Origin: Halobacterium wangiae
Lineage (GTDB): Archaea > Halobacteriota > Halobacteria > Halobacteriales > Halobacteriaceae
NCBI RefSeq assembly: GCF_021249345.1
Contig: NZ_CP089588.1
Span: 2,170,001-2,234,000 of the forward strand
Reading direction: 5' to 3'
DNA length: 64,000 bases
Positions 33,787 to 42,778 of this stretch are shown one piece after another (position 1 is the stretch's first letter; each line of letters begins with the position of its first letter). The notes beneath the pieces are model-generated. The model had not been told where the DNA came from and did not search any database. It worked only from the letters and a program-made list of their open reading frames with translations. The position numbers and the translations under genes were made by a program.

Positions 33787-34932
33787 TCAGGTGCTCGACT
33801 CGTCGCTGTCCTCGGCGTCCGTTCCGCCCTCGAGTTCGGCGTCCATCTCGTCGATGACTGCGTCGGCGTCCTTCAGGCCGGCGTCCTCGCCGCGCTGGAC
33901 GGCCTGGGCCTGCTCCTCTAGTTTCGCGGGGTCGACGTCCGCCTCCTCGCTGATCTGGTTGAGGATCTCGTCGATGTCGTCGAGACCGATGAGCTCCCGG
34001 GTCTCCGCGTCGAACTCGAGGCTGCCGAGTTCGGTGCCGTCGCCGGTGACGTCGCTGCCGGCGAGGTGCTTGCCGTAGCGGCCGACGAGGCTGGACAGTT
34101 CCTGGGGGATGACGAACGTGTTGGATTCGCCGTCGCCGATGCCCTCCAGGGTCTCCATGCCCTTCTCGATGATGGCGCGCTCGCCCATCGATTCGGCGGA
34201 CTTCGCGCGGAGCACCGTGGAGATGGCGTCACCCTGCGCCTCGAGGATCTGGGACTGCTTCTCACCCTGTGCGCGGATGATGTTGGACTGCTTGTCACCC
34301 TGGGCGTTCTCGATGGCGGACTGGCGTTCACCCTGGGCCTCCAGGATCATGGCGCGGCGGCGGCGCTCGGCGCTGGTCTGTTGCTCCATCGCCTTCTGGA
34401 CCTCCTGGGAGGGGTTGACCTCACGGACCTCCACGCTCTCGACGCGGATGCCCCACTCGTCCGTGGGTTCGTCGAGTTCCGTGCGGATGCGGGCGTTGAT
34501 CTCCTGGCGCTTGTTCAGCGTGTCGTCGAGCTCCATGTCGCCGAGCACCGCGCGCAGCGTCGTCTGCGCGAGGTTCGAGACGGCGGTCTTGTAGTTGTCG
34601 ACCTCCAGGAACGCGCGCTTGGCGTCCCGCACGCGGATGTAAACGACGGCGTCGGCGGTCACCGGCGAGTTGTCGCGGGTGATTGCCTCCTGCCGGGGCA
34701 CGTCGATGGTCTGCGTGCGCATGTCGAAGGTGTACGTGCGCGAGACGAACGGCGGCACGATGTTGATACCCGGTTCGAGCAGACCGCGGTACTCCCCGAA
34801 CACCGTTAGCGCCTTCTTCTCGTAGGCGTCGACGATTCGGACCGTCTGGTAGACGACGACCGCGAGGAGCAGCAACAACAGTAGTCCGACGGCGGTTACC
34901 ACCGCGCCGCCGGTCTGGAGTGGCGTGAACAT
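33787..34932 (-). CDS. SPFH-domain (stomatin-like) membrane protein
   Basis: A 381-residue protein: one N-terminal membrane helix (AVVTAVGLLLLLLLAVVVY), then the SPFH/band-7 domain (about 40-200; GINIVPPF, TFDMRTQTIDVPRQEAITRDN, YIRVRDAKRA), then a charged coiled coil with repeated AQGE/AQGD heptads (about 195-240), and an acidic tail. Such proteins oligomerise into membrane scaffolds; archaeal stomatin partners with an NfeD-type protein. The NfeD gene lies immediately upstream (39-base gap) on the same strand, confirming the pair. Confidence 0.9.
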   Translation of the reverse strand: MFTPLQTGGAVVTAVGLLLLLLLAVVVYQTVRIVDAYEKKALTVFGEYRGLLEPGINIVPPFVSRTYTFDMRTQTIDVPRQEAITRDNSPVTADAVVYIRVRDAKRAFLEVDNYKTAVSNLAQTTLRAVLGDMELDDTLNKRQEINARIRTELDEPTDEWGIRVESVEVREVNPSQEVQKAMEQQTSAERRRRAMILEAQGERQSAIENAQGDKQSNIIRAQGEKQSQILEAQGDAISTVLRAKSAESMGERAIIEKGMETLEGIGDGESNTFVIPQELSSLVGRYGKHLAGSDVTGDGTELGSLEFDAETRELIGLDDIDEILNQISEEADVDPAKLEEQAQAVQRGEDAGLKDADAVIDEMDAELEGGTDAEDSDESST

Positions 34933-34971
34933 CGACTAGACCGTTCGGCGAACGGACAATAAGGCTGCCGC

Positions 34972-35499
34972 CTACGCGGCGTCGCTCTCCTCGCGCTCCC
35001 GGTCGAGTTCGCGGTCGATGCCGTCCTCGCCGTCGACGGATTCGACGGTGACGATGTTGCCGCCGCCCGGGTCGACGACGACGATGTTCTCGTCCACCGG
35101 GATGACCCCCGAGATGGAGCGCGCGCCGTACGACGAGTCGAACCCGCCCGACTCGAGTTTCACGCGGCCGGACCGCGTGGTCACCTCCTCGACGACGTAC
35201 CCCCGTTTCCCGCGGAGGTCACTGGAGTCCTGTGTCTGCCCGCGTCCCGTCCCCTCGTACAGTTCGTAGTAGCGGTAGACGTACAGCGCTCCCAGGCCGA
35301 CGCCGAGCACGATGAACGCCAGGACGAACGGCGTCGCCGCCGCCGGGACGAACAGCCCCACCAGTCCGGCCACTAGCAGCGCCACACCGATGACGATGAA
35401 GTGTGCGCCCGGGGCGAACGCCTCGAAGATGCAGAGCCCCACCCCGACGACGAGGAGCACGAACGACAACGACTGTCCGAAGATCGTAACGCCGGTCAT
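34972..35499 (-). CDS. NfeD-family membrane protein
   Basis: A 175-residue short NfeD: three membrane helices (SLSFVLLVVGVGLCIFEAF, FIVIGVALLVAGLVGLFV, FVLAFIVLGVGLGALYVY) followed by a cytoplasmic OB-fold (about 95-165; LRGKRGYVVEEVTTRSGRVKLE). It lacks the ClpP-like protease domain of long NfeD. NfeD and stomatin/SPFH genes are paired across prokaryotes, as with the downstream gene here. A small single-helix protein gene lies 32 bases upstream and probably starts the operon. Confidence 0.9.
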   Translation of the reverse strand: MTGVTIFGQSLSFVLLVVGVGLCIFEAFAPGAHFIVIGVALLVAGLVGLFVPAAATPFVLAFIVLGVGLGALYVYRYYELYEGTGRGQTQDSSDLRGKRGYVVEEVTTRSGRVKLESGGFDSSYGARSISGVIPVDENIVVVDPGGGNIVTVESVDGEDGIDRELDREREESDAA

Positions 35500-35531
35500 A
35501 CGGGGAGGTTAGGACGGCACTGGGAAAACCG

Positions 35532-35702
35532 TTACCCGAAGACGAGCAGTCCGATGACGCCGAGCATGAACGCGACGCCCAGCAGGAAGAAGACGACGTT
35601 CTCGACGCTGGGCGACCCCGGTTCTATCCTGTCGACCTGGGGCTCCGCGTCCGGGCCTACCTCGTCGAGGTCGTACCGCCACGACCCGTCGTTGTCCGCC
35701 AT
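35532..35702 (-). CDS. 56-residue single-helix membrane protein (DUF7312-like)
   Basis: ATG at 35702 to TAA at 35532. The first 32 residues are acidic (MADNDGSWRYDLDEVGPD) and the rest is one membrane helix (VENVVFFLLGVAFMLGVIGLLVF). The phrase EPGSPSVENVVFFLLGV recalls a haloarchaeal family (DUF7312) by memory. It sits 32 bases upstream of nfeD on the same strand, so a small accessory subunit of the NfeD-SPFH membrane complex is an attractive idea, not shown. Downstream of pyruvate kinase by 48 bases, same strand. Confidence 0.7.
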   Translation of the reverse strand: MADNDGSWRYDLDEVGPDAEPQVDRIEPGSPSVENVVFFLLGVAFMLGVIGLLVFG

Positions 35703-35750
35703 ACAGACGCTTGACCGCGGACGCTGAAAAACTCGTGGGTCCCCCGTCGG

Positions 35751-37484
35751 TCAGCGGTCGGCGGCGTACACCACGCCGCGCTCGCCGTCTACCGTCACCG
35801 GAGTGTCCGTGGGAACTGCCGCGACGTCCACGTCGCCGACCATCGGGACGTCGAGTTCCCGCGCGACCATCGCCGGGTAGCCGGTCAGCCCGGACTGCCC
35901 GCTCACGATGGCCGCGACCTTCGAGAGGTCGCCCCCGAACTCGTCGTCGAACGCCGAATCCAGCACGAGGACCGCGCCCTCCGGCACGTCGGAGAGGTCG
36001 CCGTCGTCGAGGTGCGTCGCGACCCCGGTCGCCCGGCCGTCGACGACCGAACGGCCCGACGCCAGCGTCTCCGCGGCGACGTGGACCTTCAGCGTGTTCG
36101 TCGTGTTCGCGCCCTCCAGTTCGGTCATCATCCCCACGAGCACGACGACCGTGTCGCCGCTCGCGACCAGTCCGGAGTCGACGGCCGCCTGCACCGCGTG
36201 CTCGACGACGGTGGTTGCGTCGCTGTCGACGACCTCCGCGTACTCCGCGTGGACGCCCCAGTTGAGGCCGAGCTGGCGCCTGACGCGGTTCGAGGGGGTC
36301 GCACAGACGACTGGCACCCGCGGCCGGAACTTCGCGGCCTTCCGCGCGGTGTACCCCGACTCGGAGGCGACGACGACGGCGCTCGCGTCGATGTCCCGTG
36401 CGAGGTACCGCGCCGACCGTGCGAGCGCGTCGGTCTTGGCCGCGCCGTCGGCGACCGGCACGCGCTGCTCCTGGAGTTCCGCGTACTCGTCGCTGGCCTC
36501 GATCTGGCGCACGATGCGGTCCATCGTCTCCACCACGCGCGTCGGGTTGTCGCCGACCGCCGTCTCCGCGGAGAGCATCACGGCGTCGGTGCCGTCGAGC
36601 ACGGCGTTCGCGACGTCGGAGGCCTCCGCACGGGTCGGCCGCCGCGCGTGCACCATCGAGTCGAGCATCTCCGTCGCTGTGATGACCGGGACGCCCGCCT
36701 CGTGACACCGCCGGATGATGCGCTTCTGGATCATCGGCACGTCCTCCATCGGGCACTCCACGCCGAGGTCCCCGCGCGCGACCATCACGCCGCTGGCGGC
36801 CTCGACGATGCCGTCGAGGTTCTCCACCGCGCCCCGTCGCTCTATCTTCGCCACGATGGGGATGTCTGCACCGAACGACTCGACGACCCGGCCCACCTCC
36901 AGGACGTCCTCGGCGTCCCGGACGAAACTCGCGGCGAGGTAGTCGACGTTCTTCTCGGCGGCGAACTCGATGTCGCGGCGGTCCTTCTCGGTCACCACGT
37001 CGAGGCCGAGTTCCGCGCCCGGCACGTTCACCCCCTTCTGGCTGCCGAGGTCGCCGCCCGACTGGACGCGCGCGAAGACGGCCTCTCCCTCGACCCGCTC
37101 GACGACCGTCTCGATCCGCCCGTCGTCGAGCAGCACGCGGGTCCCCGGCTCGACCGCCGCGACGCTCGTCGAGAGCCCCACGGTCGCGCCAGTCGTCTCC
37201 CCGTTCGGTACGAACTCGACGACGCTCCCCGTTTCGAGGTGGACCGGCGACTCGGTCGCCGCGGTCCGTACCTCCGGCCCCTGCGTGTCCAGCATCACCG
37301 CCAGCGGCTTCTCGGTCACGTCGTCGACGCGGCGCGCGGTGTCGACGAGCGCCGCCCGGTCCTCCAGCGTCCCGTGACTTGCGTTCACCCGGGCGACGGT
37401 CATCCCGGCGTCTGCGAGCGCCCGCACCGACGCCTCGTCGTCGGTCGCGGGCCCCAGCGTACAGACGATCTTGGCGTTCCTCAT
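35751..37484 (-). CDS. pyk: Pyruvate kinase with C-terminal PEP-utilizer-like domain
   Basis: A 577-residue glycolytic enzyme (PEP + ADP to pyruvate + ATP). MRNAKIVCTLGPATDDEASV and VARVNASHG open the barrel, MVARGDLGVE and MIQKRIIRRCHEAG follow, and TATEMLDSMVHARRPTRAEASDVANAVLDGTDAVMLSAETAVG is the signature region. After the usual C-terminal allosteric domain comes an extra 100-residue module resembling the PEP-utilizer swivelling domain; its phosphohistidine position is Tyr536 (GLTGYPAM where active domains have a TSHAA motif), so it cannot carry phosphate on His. ATG at 37484; the frame extends upstream but not plausibly. Confidence 0.95.
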   Translation of the reverse strand: MRNAKIVCTLGPATDDEASVRALADAGMTVARVNASHGTLEDRAALVDTARRVDDVTEKPLAVMLDTQGPEVRTAATESPVHLETGSVVEFVPNGETTGATVGLSTSVAAVEPGTRVLLDDGRIETVVERVEGEAVFARVQSGGDLGSQKGVNVPGAELGLDVVTEKDRRDIEFAAEKNVDYLAASFVRDAEDVLEVGRVVESFGADIPIVAKIERRGAVENLDGIVEAASGVMVARGDLGVECPMEDVPMIQKRIIRRCHEAGVPVITATEMLDSMVHARRPTRAEASDVANAVLDGTDAVMLSAETAVGDNPTRVVETMDRIVRQIEASDEYAELQEQRVPVADGAAKTDALARSARYLARDIDASAVVVASESGYTARKAAKFRPRVPVVCATPSNRVRRQLGLNWGVHAEYAEVVDSDATTVVEHAVQAAVDSGLVASGDTVVVLVGMMTELEGANTTNTLKVHVAAETLASGRSVVDGRATGVATHLDDGDLSDVPEGAVLVLDSAFDDEFGGDLSKVAAIVSGQSGLTGYPAMVARELDVPMVGDVDVAAVPTDTPVTVDGERGVVYAADR

Positions 37485-37586
37485 TGCCGGGCGTACGCCG
37501 CCCCCCGGGAAAAACCCACGTGAGTGGGAGGAATCGACGCTTCCCCCGCCACAGCGGTTTTCACGCCGGCGAGCGAACAACGAGGT

Positions 37587-37874
37587 ATGCAGACGTACGC
37601 CGCCATCGCCACCGTCGAAACCGGCGAATTCCAGAACGCGCAGGAGCTCGCGTCCATCTGGGGCGACCTCCGCCAGGACCTCGAGACCCAGGAGTGCGAA
37701 CTCCGGGACGCCTACATCCTCCTGGGCGAGAGCGACGTCCTCATGATCTTCGACGGGCCTGACCGACAGGCGGTCCTCGAGGCCTCTATCGCGGCCCAGC
37801 GCTACGGTATCAACATGAAGACGATGGAGGCCATCGACGTCGAGGACCTCGGGGAAGTCGTCGAGGACGTCTAG
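37587..37874 (+). CDS. GYD-domain (dimeric alpha-beta barrel-like) small protein
   Basis: A 95-residue protein with a ferredoxin-like fold: TYAAIATVETGEF, then CELRDAYILLGESDVLMIFDGPDRQAVLEASIAAQRYGINMKTMEAI. The pattern of a small substrate-like shape followed by a strand describing a value fits the GYD family, whose function is unknown. ATG at 37587. It stands divergent from pyk and convergent with metG; a 155-base gap after it contains one perfect hairpin. Confidence 0.72.
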   Translation: MQTYAAIATVETGEFQNAQELASIWGDLRQDLETQECELRDAYILLGESDVLMIFDGPDRQAVLEASIAAQRYGINMKTMEAIDVEDLGEVVEDV

Positions 37875-37933
37875 GACGCACGGCTTCCAGCACTCGCGGA
37901 TGCCAGCGCGCGCTACGTAGGTTCAAGTATGAA

Positions 37934-37950
37934 GCCGGGACCATCCCGGC
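37934..37950. terminator. Perfect triloop hairpin between GYD gene and metG
   Basis: GCCGGGA-CCA-TCCCGGC, seven paired bases with a three-base loop, in the gap between two convergent genes. A terminator is the simplest reading. Confidence 0.45.
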
Positions 37951-38030
37951 GCGTGACCTGAGAATCGCCCGGTGCGCTCGGATTCGGTAGCGCGGCGTCG
38001 CGCACCGGTGCCGTCCGCCGCCTGTTCGCC

Positions 38031-40082
38031 CTACCTGACCTTCGTGCCGGGGACGCTGTCGCCGTGGGTCGTGAGGAGGTCGGCGTCCTCGCCCGCGGCG
38101 AGCACCATCCCGTTGGACTCCACGCCGAACAGCTCCGCCTTCTCGAGGTTGGCGACCACCACGACCCTCGTGCCGGGGAGAGCGTCGAGGTCGTGGAGCT
38201 GTTTGATGCCGGCGACGATCTGGCGGACCTCGTGGCCGATGTCGACCTCGAGGCGTGCGAGGTCGTCCGCGCCATCGATGCCCTCGGCGGACTGGATTTC
38301 GCCGACGCGCAGGTCGAGGCTCTGGAACTCCTCGAAGCCGATGCGGTCGTCGGCGAGCGCTTCGAGTTCGACGTCTGGGTCGTCGTTCACGTCCTCGTCG
38401 TCGGACTCATCGCTACTGGCAGCTTCGATCTTCTCCTGGAGCGTCTCGTCTAGCTCCGCGACGCGCTCGTCCTCGACCTTGGTGAACAGCTCCGCGGGCT
38501 CGCCGAACTCCGCGGGCGGTTCCTGCAGGCAGTCGGCGACAGTGGCGTCTGCTGCGGCGCCGTCCTCCCCGAGCTGGGTCCAGATCTCCTCTGCCTTCTC
38601 CGGCGTGAACGGATGGAGTAACACGGCCACTGCCTTCACGAGCTGCACGCAGTCGCGGATGACCGGCGCGGCCGCCTCGTCGTCGAGCTTCCAGGGCTCG
38701 TTGCGCTGGATGTACTCGTTGCCGAACCGGGCGAGTGCGACCGTTCGTTCGCCGGCCGTCCGGAGGTCGTAGTCGTTCAGCGCGTCCTCGTAGTCGTCCA
38801 TCGCCTGCGCGATCTCGGTCTCCACCTCGTCGGAGAGGCTGGCCTCCGGCGTCCCGCCGAAGTTCCGGTTCGCGAACAGCAGCGCGCGGTAGACGAAGTT
38901 GCCGACGACGTCCGCGAGCTCGCTGTTCACGCGTTCGGCGAAGCGGTCCCACGAGAAGTTCACGTCGCGTTCGAACCCGCTGGCGGTCGTCATGTAGTAC
39001 CGCAGCAGGTCCGGGTGGAACCCTTCGTCGAGGTACTCCTCGGCCCAGATGGCGCGGTTCTTCGACGTCGAGAGTCCCTTCCCGTCGATGTTCACGAAGC
39101 CGGTCGCGCAGACTGCCCGTGGTTCCGTGTAGTCCGCGGCCTCCAGCATCGCCGGCCAGTACACCGTGTGGTGCTGGATGATGTCGCGGCCGATGACGTG
39201 GACGATCTCGCCGTCGCCGTCCTTCCAGACGGACTCCCAGTCGACGTCGTCCGTGCGCTCGCTGTACTGCTTCGTCGCGGAGACGTACTCGATGGGGGCG
39301 TCCACCCAGACGTACAGTACGAGGTCCTCGGCGCCCTCGCCGGGGTAGTCGATACCCCAGTCCATGTCCCGCGTGATACAGAGGTCCTGCAGTTCGCCCT
39401 CGATCCACTCGCGGGGCTGGTTCTGGGCGTTGCTCGTCCCCTCCACGCGGTTTATGAACCCCTGGAGGTGCTCCTGGAGCGCCGAGAGACGCAGGAACTT
39501 GTGCTCGCGGCGGCGGTACTCCGCGGGGTTCCCGGTGATGGTCGAGACGGGGTCCTCGATCTCGCCGGGTTCGAGGTGGCGCTGGCAGCCCTCGTCGCAC
39601 TCGTCGCCGCGCGCGTGCTCGCCGCAGTACGGACACGATCCCTCGACGAAGCGGTCGGGCAGCCACTGGTCGGCCTCCGGGTCGTAGGCGACGTCGATCT
39701 CCTTTTCGTGGACGTAGCCGTTGTCCTCCCACGCGCGGACGAACTCCTTCGTGAGCTCCGTGTTCGTCTCGTCGTGGGTGTGACCGTACTGGTCGAAGTC
39801 GACGTTGAACCGCGGGAACGTCTCCAGGTACTGCTCGTGGTGCCGGAGCGCGAACTCCTCGGGACTGACCCCCTCCTTCTCCGCCTCGACCGCGATGGGG
39901 GTGCCGTGCATGTCGCTGCCGCAGACGTAGACGGCCTGCTGGCCGAGTTTGCGGAGCGCTCGCGTGAACGCGTCTGCACTCACGTAGCCGCGCAGGTGGC
40001 CGATGTGGAGGTCGCCGTTGGCGTACGGCAACCCACAGGTGACCACCGCCGGGTCGTCCGTTGGGTAGTCCTCGTAGCTCAT
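38031..40082 (-). CDS. metG: Methionyl-tRNA synthetase
   Basis: A 683-residue class I synthetase. HIGH motif at 26-29 (GDLHIGHLRG), zinc-binding insert CPYCGEHARGDECDEGC (about 150-167), the WIEGELQDLCITRDMDWGIDYPG region, and GKGLSTSKN in place of KMSKS. The C-terminal 110 residues are a Trbp111-type tRNA-binding domain (LDLRVGEIQSAE, VVVANLEKAELFGVESNGMVLAA), joined by an acidic low-complexity linker (about 548-575, Ser/Asp/Glu-rich) typical of halophiles. Its TATA-like CTTTAGG lies about 28 bases upstream, inside an inverted repeat. Confidence 0.97.
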   Translation of the reverse strand: MSYEDYPTDDPAVVTCGLPYANGDLHIGHLRGYVSADAFTRALRKLGQQAVYVCGSDMHGTPIAVEAEKEGVSPEEFALRHHEQYLETFPRFNVDFDQYGHTHDETNTELTKEFVRAWEDNGYVHEKEIDVAYDPEADQWLPDRFVEGSCPYCGEHARGDECDEGCQRHLEPGEIEDPVSTITGNPAEYRRREHKFLRLSALQEHLQGFINRVEGTSNAQNQPREWIEGELQDLCITRDMDWGIDYPGEGAEDLVLYVWVDAPIEYVSATKQYSERTDDVDWESVWKDGDGEIVHVIGRDIIQHHTVYWPAMLEAADYTEPRAVCATGFVNIDGKGLSTSKNRAIWAEEYLDEGFHPDLLRYYMTTASGFERDVNFSWDRFAERVNSELADVVGNFVYRALLFANRNFGGTPEASLSDEVETEIAQAMDDYEDALNDYDLRTAGERTVALARFGNEYIQRNEPWKLDDEAAAPVIRDCVQLVKAVAVLLHPFTPEKAEEIWTQLGEDGAAADATVADCLQEPPAEFGEPAELFTKVEDERVAELDETLQEKIEAASSDESDDEDVNDDPDVELEALADDRIGFEEFQSLDLRVGEIQSAEGIDGADDLARLEVDIGHEVRQIVAGIKQLHDLDALPGTRVVVVANLEKAELFGVESNGMVLAAGEDADLLTTHGDSVPGTKVR

Positions 40083-40101
40083 ACTCCCTCGTTCTGCCGG
40101 C

Positions 40102-40118
40102 GCGGGCCTAAAGCCCGC
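40102..40118. promoter_or_regulatory. Inverted repeat around metG TATA-like element
   Basis: GCGGGC-CTAAA-GCCCGC: read on the minus strand the centre is CTTTAGG, 25-30 bases before the metG ATG. The dyad thus frames the TATA element. It may be a control site or simply a G+C-rich flank; there is no regulator beside it. Confidence 0.35.
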
Positions 40119-40334
40119 TGATTGTGTCGTGACATTCCTGTTTCCGGTGGCGTGGCTGGCGGACGGTGCTGACGGAGAGAACGGGGTTCACGCCCGTCCG
40201 GCGGCCACATGAGGGCCCGGAGACGGGCGGTCCACCCGTGGACGGCACTATCGCTGCATGCGCATCGAACACGTCGGCGGATGGACCGTCCCGGTCACGA
40301 CCGGGGGTTCGCACCGCCGGGCGAAAAGCGTTAC
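40119..40334. other. Intergenic stretch between LiaF-like gene and metG
   Basis: No ORF is convincing. It holds several short dyads, including GTCCA-CCCG-TGGAC (about 40230-40243) and CCCGGT-CACG-ACCGGG (40290-40305), and an ACGGG-N7-CCCGT stem near 40178-40194 whose loop has no tRNA T-loop consensus. The dyad nearest the LiaF-like stop may end its transcript. Confidence 0.4.
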
Positions 40335-41018
40335 TCAGCGTTCGACGGTGACGCCGCCGAACAGCGCCAGCCCCGTCACGACGAGGTCGACCCCTTCCCC
40401 ACTGCGGCTCGGTGGACGCGTGTCCTCGCTGCCGCCGAACAGCCCCAGCACGTCCATGTCGACGGTCCAGTCGTCGGGGACGTGGATCTCCGCGCCACCG
40501 AACAGGACGATGCACTCGACGGACGCCGGCGGGTCCGCGACGTCGGCGTCCCGGAGGTCCAGCTCCGCGCCGCCGAACGCCACCACGACGTCGCCACCGC
40601 GGAACCCCGGGCCGGAGATGCGGCGCTCGGTCCCGCCGAAGAGGGTGACCGAGGAGACGGTGCCGGCGTCCGTCTCGCCGACGTCGACGCCGTGAGATCG
40701 GCGCGACCGACCGATCAGGAACAGCACGCCGAACAGGACGACGAACAGCGGCCACCACGTGCCGAGCTGCTGGTCAGTGACGAATCCGAGGTTCTTCGCC
40801 AGGTAGGTCCCCGCGACGGCGATAACCATCACCGGGCCGGTGAGGTTGCGGAACCGGCTGCGGAGCAGTGCCCACACGCCGAGCAGCACGAACAGGCCGG
40901 GGAAGAAGTCCCACAGCGAGTCCGTGGGGACGGCGTCCGTCGTCGTCAACAGCAACAGCACACCGACGAGGATGATGAGGGCACCCGTCGTCGTCCGGTC
41001 CGAACTCAGACGTGACAT
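40335..41018 (-). CDS. LiaF-like membrane protein
   Basis: A 227-residue protein: an N-terminal region with four short membrane helices (ALIILVGVLLLLTTT, FFPGLFVLLGVWALL, GPVMVIAVAGTYLA, WWPLFVVLFGVLFLIG) and a C-terminal beta-helix-like domain (about 115-227) in which LFGG or AFGG recurs about every 25-30 residues (VTLFGGTER, VVAFGGAELDLRDA, IVLFGGAEIHVPDD, LGLFGGSED, LALFGGV). This is the LiaF/cell-wall-stress-response layout of bacteria; in archaea the role is unknown, perhaps surface or envelope sensing. ATG at 41018. Confidence 0.8.
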   Translation of the reverse strand: MSRLSSDRTTTGALIILVGVLLLLTTTDAVPTDSLWDFFPGLFVLLGVWALLRSRFRNLTGPVMVIAVAGTYLAKNLGFVTDQQLGTWWPLFVVLFGVLFLIGRSRRSHGVDVGETDAGTVSSVTLFGGTERRISGPGFRGGDVVVAFGGAELDLRDADVADPPASVECIVLFGGAEIHVPDDWTVDMDVLGLFGGSEDTRPPSRSGEGVDLVVTGLALFGGVTVER

Positions 41019-41073
41019 GGCCCAGGAGTGAACGCCACTCGACATAACCGTTGTCCAACAGTCCAGGGGTCGC

Positions 41074-41637
41074 TCAGACGACGAACAGCGCGCCTTCGAG
41101 GAACAGGATGGTGACGACGAGGCGGCCGACGCTGCCGGTGAACGTGGCCGCGGCGAACTTCCCGTACTCCTTCTCGATGACGGAGAAGGCGTAGATGGAG
41201 AGCGTGTCCGGGAAGCCGGGGACGGAGAGTCCGAGTGCCATCCCGGTGTAGCCGTACCGACGGACGAGTTCGACCATGCGAGCCTTCGACCACGCGACCG
41301 GGTCGAAGCCGAGTCGTCGCACCGCTCGCACGACGAGGCCGGAGTGGCTAGCGCCGTAGCCGACGTACAGCGCGACGACGCTACCGAGTGCCTTCCCGGC
41401 GCCGCTGACGATGACGACGACGGCGACGAGCAGGGGCCCCGGGACGCCGAGTCCGAGCGTCGCACCTTCGGCGCAGACGTACCCGGCGGGACAGAGCACG
41501 ACCTCGCTGGGGAGCGGGAGGACGAACGCGATGAGGAACGAGTAGACGAAGATGACGGCCAGGCCGCCCGGACCCGACGCGGCGCGGACGGCGCTCTCGA
41601 ACGTCTGGAAGTCGATGCCGAACAGGAGGGCGTTCAC
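41074..41637 (-). CDS. VTT-domain (DedA/SNARE-associated) membrane protein
   Basis: A 187-residue membrane protein. VFVYSFLIAFVLPLPSEVVLCPAGY is a DedA/VTT first-motif region (LPSE), VIVSGAGKALGSVVALYVGYG carries the second conserved helix, and RRYGYTGMALGLSVPGFPDTLSIYAF the third. VTT proteins scramble or flip lipids and maintain membrane asymmetry. The start is GTG at 41637 (VNALLFG); the frame extends upstream without plausible sequence. It follows mfnA by 31 bases on the same strand and may share its transcript. Confidence 0.8.
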   Translation of the reverse strand: MNALLFGIDFQTFESAVRAASGPGGLAVIFVYSFLIAFVLPLPSEVVLCPAGYVCAEGATLGLGVPGPLLVAVVVIVSGAGKALGSVVALYVGYGASHSGLVVRAVRRLGFDPVAWSKARMVELVRRYGYTGMALGLSVPGFPDTLSIYAFSVIEKEYGKFAAATFTGSVGRLVVTILFLEGALFVV

Positions 41638-41668
41638 TGTCAGATACTCACCCGCGAGTGTGAAAATC

Positions 41669-42733
41669 CTACTGGACGGTCGCGAGATCTGCGAGGAACC
41701 GTTCGAGCATCTCGCGAGTGACGTGGGGCATGCAGACGACGCGGAGTTCGCCGCCGGCCATGCGCGAGATCCGCCAGCCGCGCTCACGGAGCGCCTCGAA
41801 CTCGCTGTCGGGGAGGTCGGCGGCGACCAGCGGGAGCACCGGGTCGACGACGTCGTAGCCGCGAACCTCGAGTTCCTCCGCGAGGAACTCGGCGTTCGCC
41901 CACGAGCGCTCGTACTGCTCGCGGTAGCCCGCGGGCCAGAGCGCGTCGAGGGCAGCGTGGGCGCCCGCGACGCCCGCTCCGGAGCGCGTGCCACCGAGCG
42001 TCGGTTGCGTGTCGGATTCGAGGTACGGCGTCCGGATGGACAGGGCGTCCAGCGTCTCCGGGTCCCTGGCGAGGAAGCCACCGGAGGGGATGGGCGCCTG
42101 CCCCATCTTGTGAGGGTCGATGGTCATCGTGTCCACGGGGGCGTCCGCGAAGTCCCAGTCGTGGTCCGTGAACGGGAGGACGAAGCCGCCCCACGCGGCG
42201 TCGACGTGGAGGTTCGCGCCGACGTCCTCGGCGACGTCGCCGAGCGCGGGGATGGGGTCCACGCGGCCGAACTCCGTGGTGCCGGCGACGCCGACGACGA
42301 GCGCCGTGTCGTCGTCCGCGAGGTCCGCGACGGCGTCCACGTCCGCGCGGTGGTCGTCGTCCAGTGCGGCGAGTCGGAGTTCGACGTCGAGCACCTCCGC
42401 GGCCTTCTGGAAGCTGAAGTGCGCGCTCTCGGGCGCGACGACGTTCACGTCGCCGTCGGCGCGGTTGCGGGCGGCTCGCACCGCCTGCAGGTTCGCCTCG
42501 GTGCCGCCGGAGCCGACGTAGCCGTGCGGGTCGTCGAGGCCGACCACGTCGCCGAGCAGTTCGACGGCCTCCGCCTCGAGTTCGGCGACGGCGGGGTAGG
42601 TAGCGGGGTCGCCGGGGTTGTCCGCGAGGAACGAGACGGCGGCCTCGCGGGCGGCGGGGTGGGGCTCCGTACACATCGAGGAGAGCACGCGGTCGAAGTT
42701 CTGTGGGGCGGGTCTGGACTCCGCGCGCGTCAT
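41669..42733 (-). CDS. mfnA: PLP-dependent L-tyrosine/L-aspartate decarboxylase
   Basis: A 354-residue group II decarboxylase. [19 protein letters not shown] binds PLP phosphate, [15 protein letters not shown] follows, [12 protein letters not shown] supplies the PLP Asp/Ala region, and [15 protein letters not shown] contains the PLP lysine. In methanogens MfnA makes tyramine for methanofuran; haloarchaea lack methanofuran, and the protein is thought to make beta-alanine from aspartate for coenzyme A. The second role is the likely one here (inference). Confidence 0.92.
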   Translation of the reverse strand: MTRAESRPAPQNFDRVLSSMCTEPHPAAREAAVSFLADNPGDPATYPAVAELEAEAVELLGDVVGLDDPHGYVGSGGTEANLQAVRAARNRADGDVNVVAPESAHFSFQKAAEVLDVELRLAALDDDHRADVDAVADLADDDTALVVGVAGTTEFGRVDPIPALGDVAEDVGANLHVDAAWGGFVLPFTDHDWDFADAPVDTMTIDPHKMGQAPIPSGGFLARDPETLDALSIRTPYLESDTQPTLGGTRSGAGVAGAHAALDALWPAGYREQYERSWANAEFLAEELEVRGYDVVDPVLPLVAADLPDSEFEALRERGWRISRMAGGELRVVCMPHVTREMLERFLADLATVQ

Positions 42734-42778
42734 ACCTCCGAGAACTGGGAGGAGTGGTTTAGCGGTTCCGCTCTCGGG

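Noticed and set aside
40178-40194. ACGGG stem with GTTCACG loop upstream of metG, considered as a tRNA T arm
   Set aside because: The loop lacks the TTCRA consensus and the rest of a tRNA is absent.
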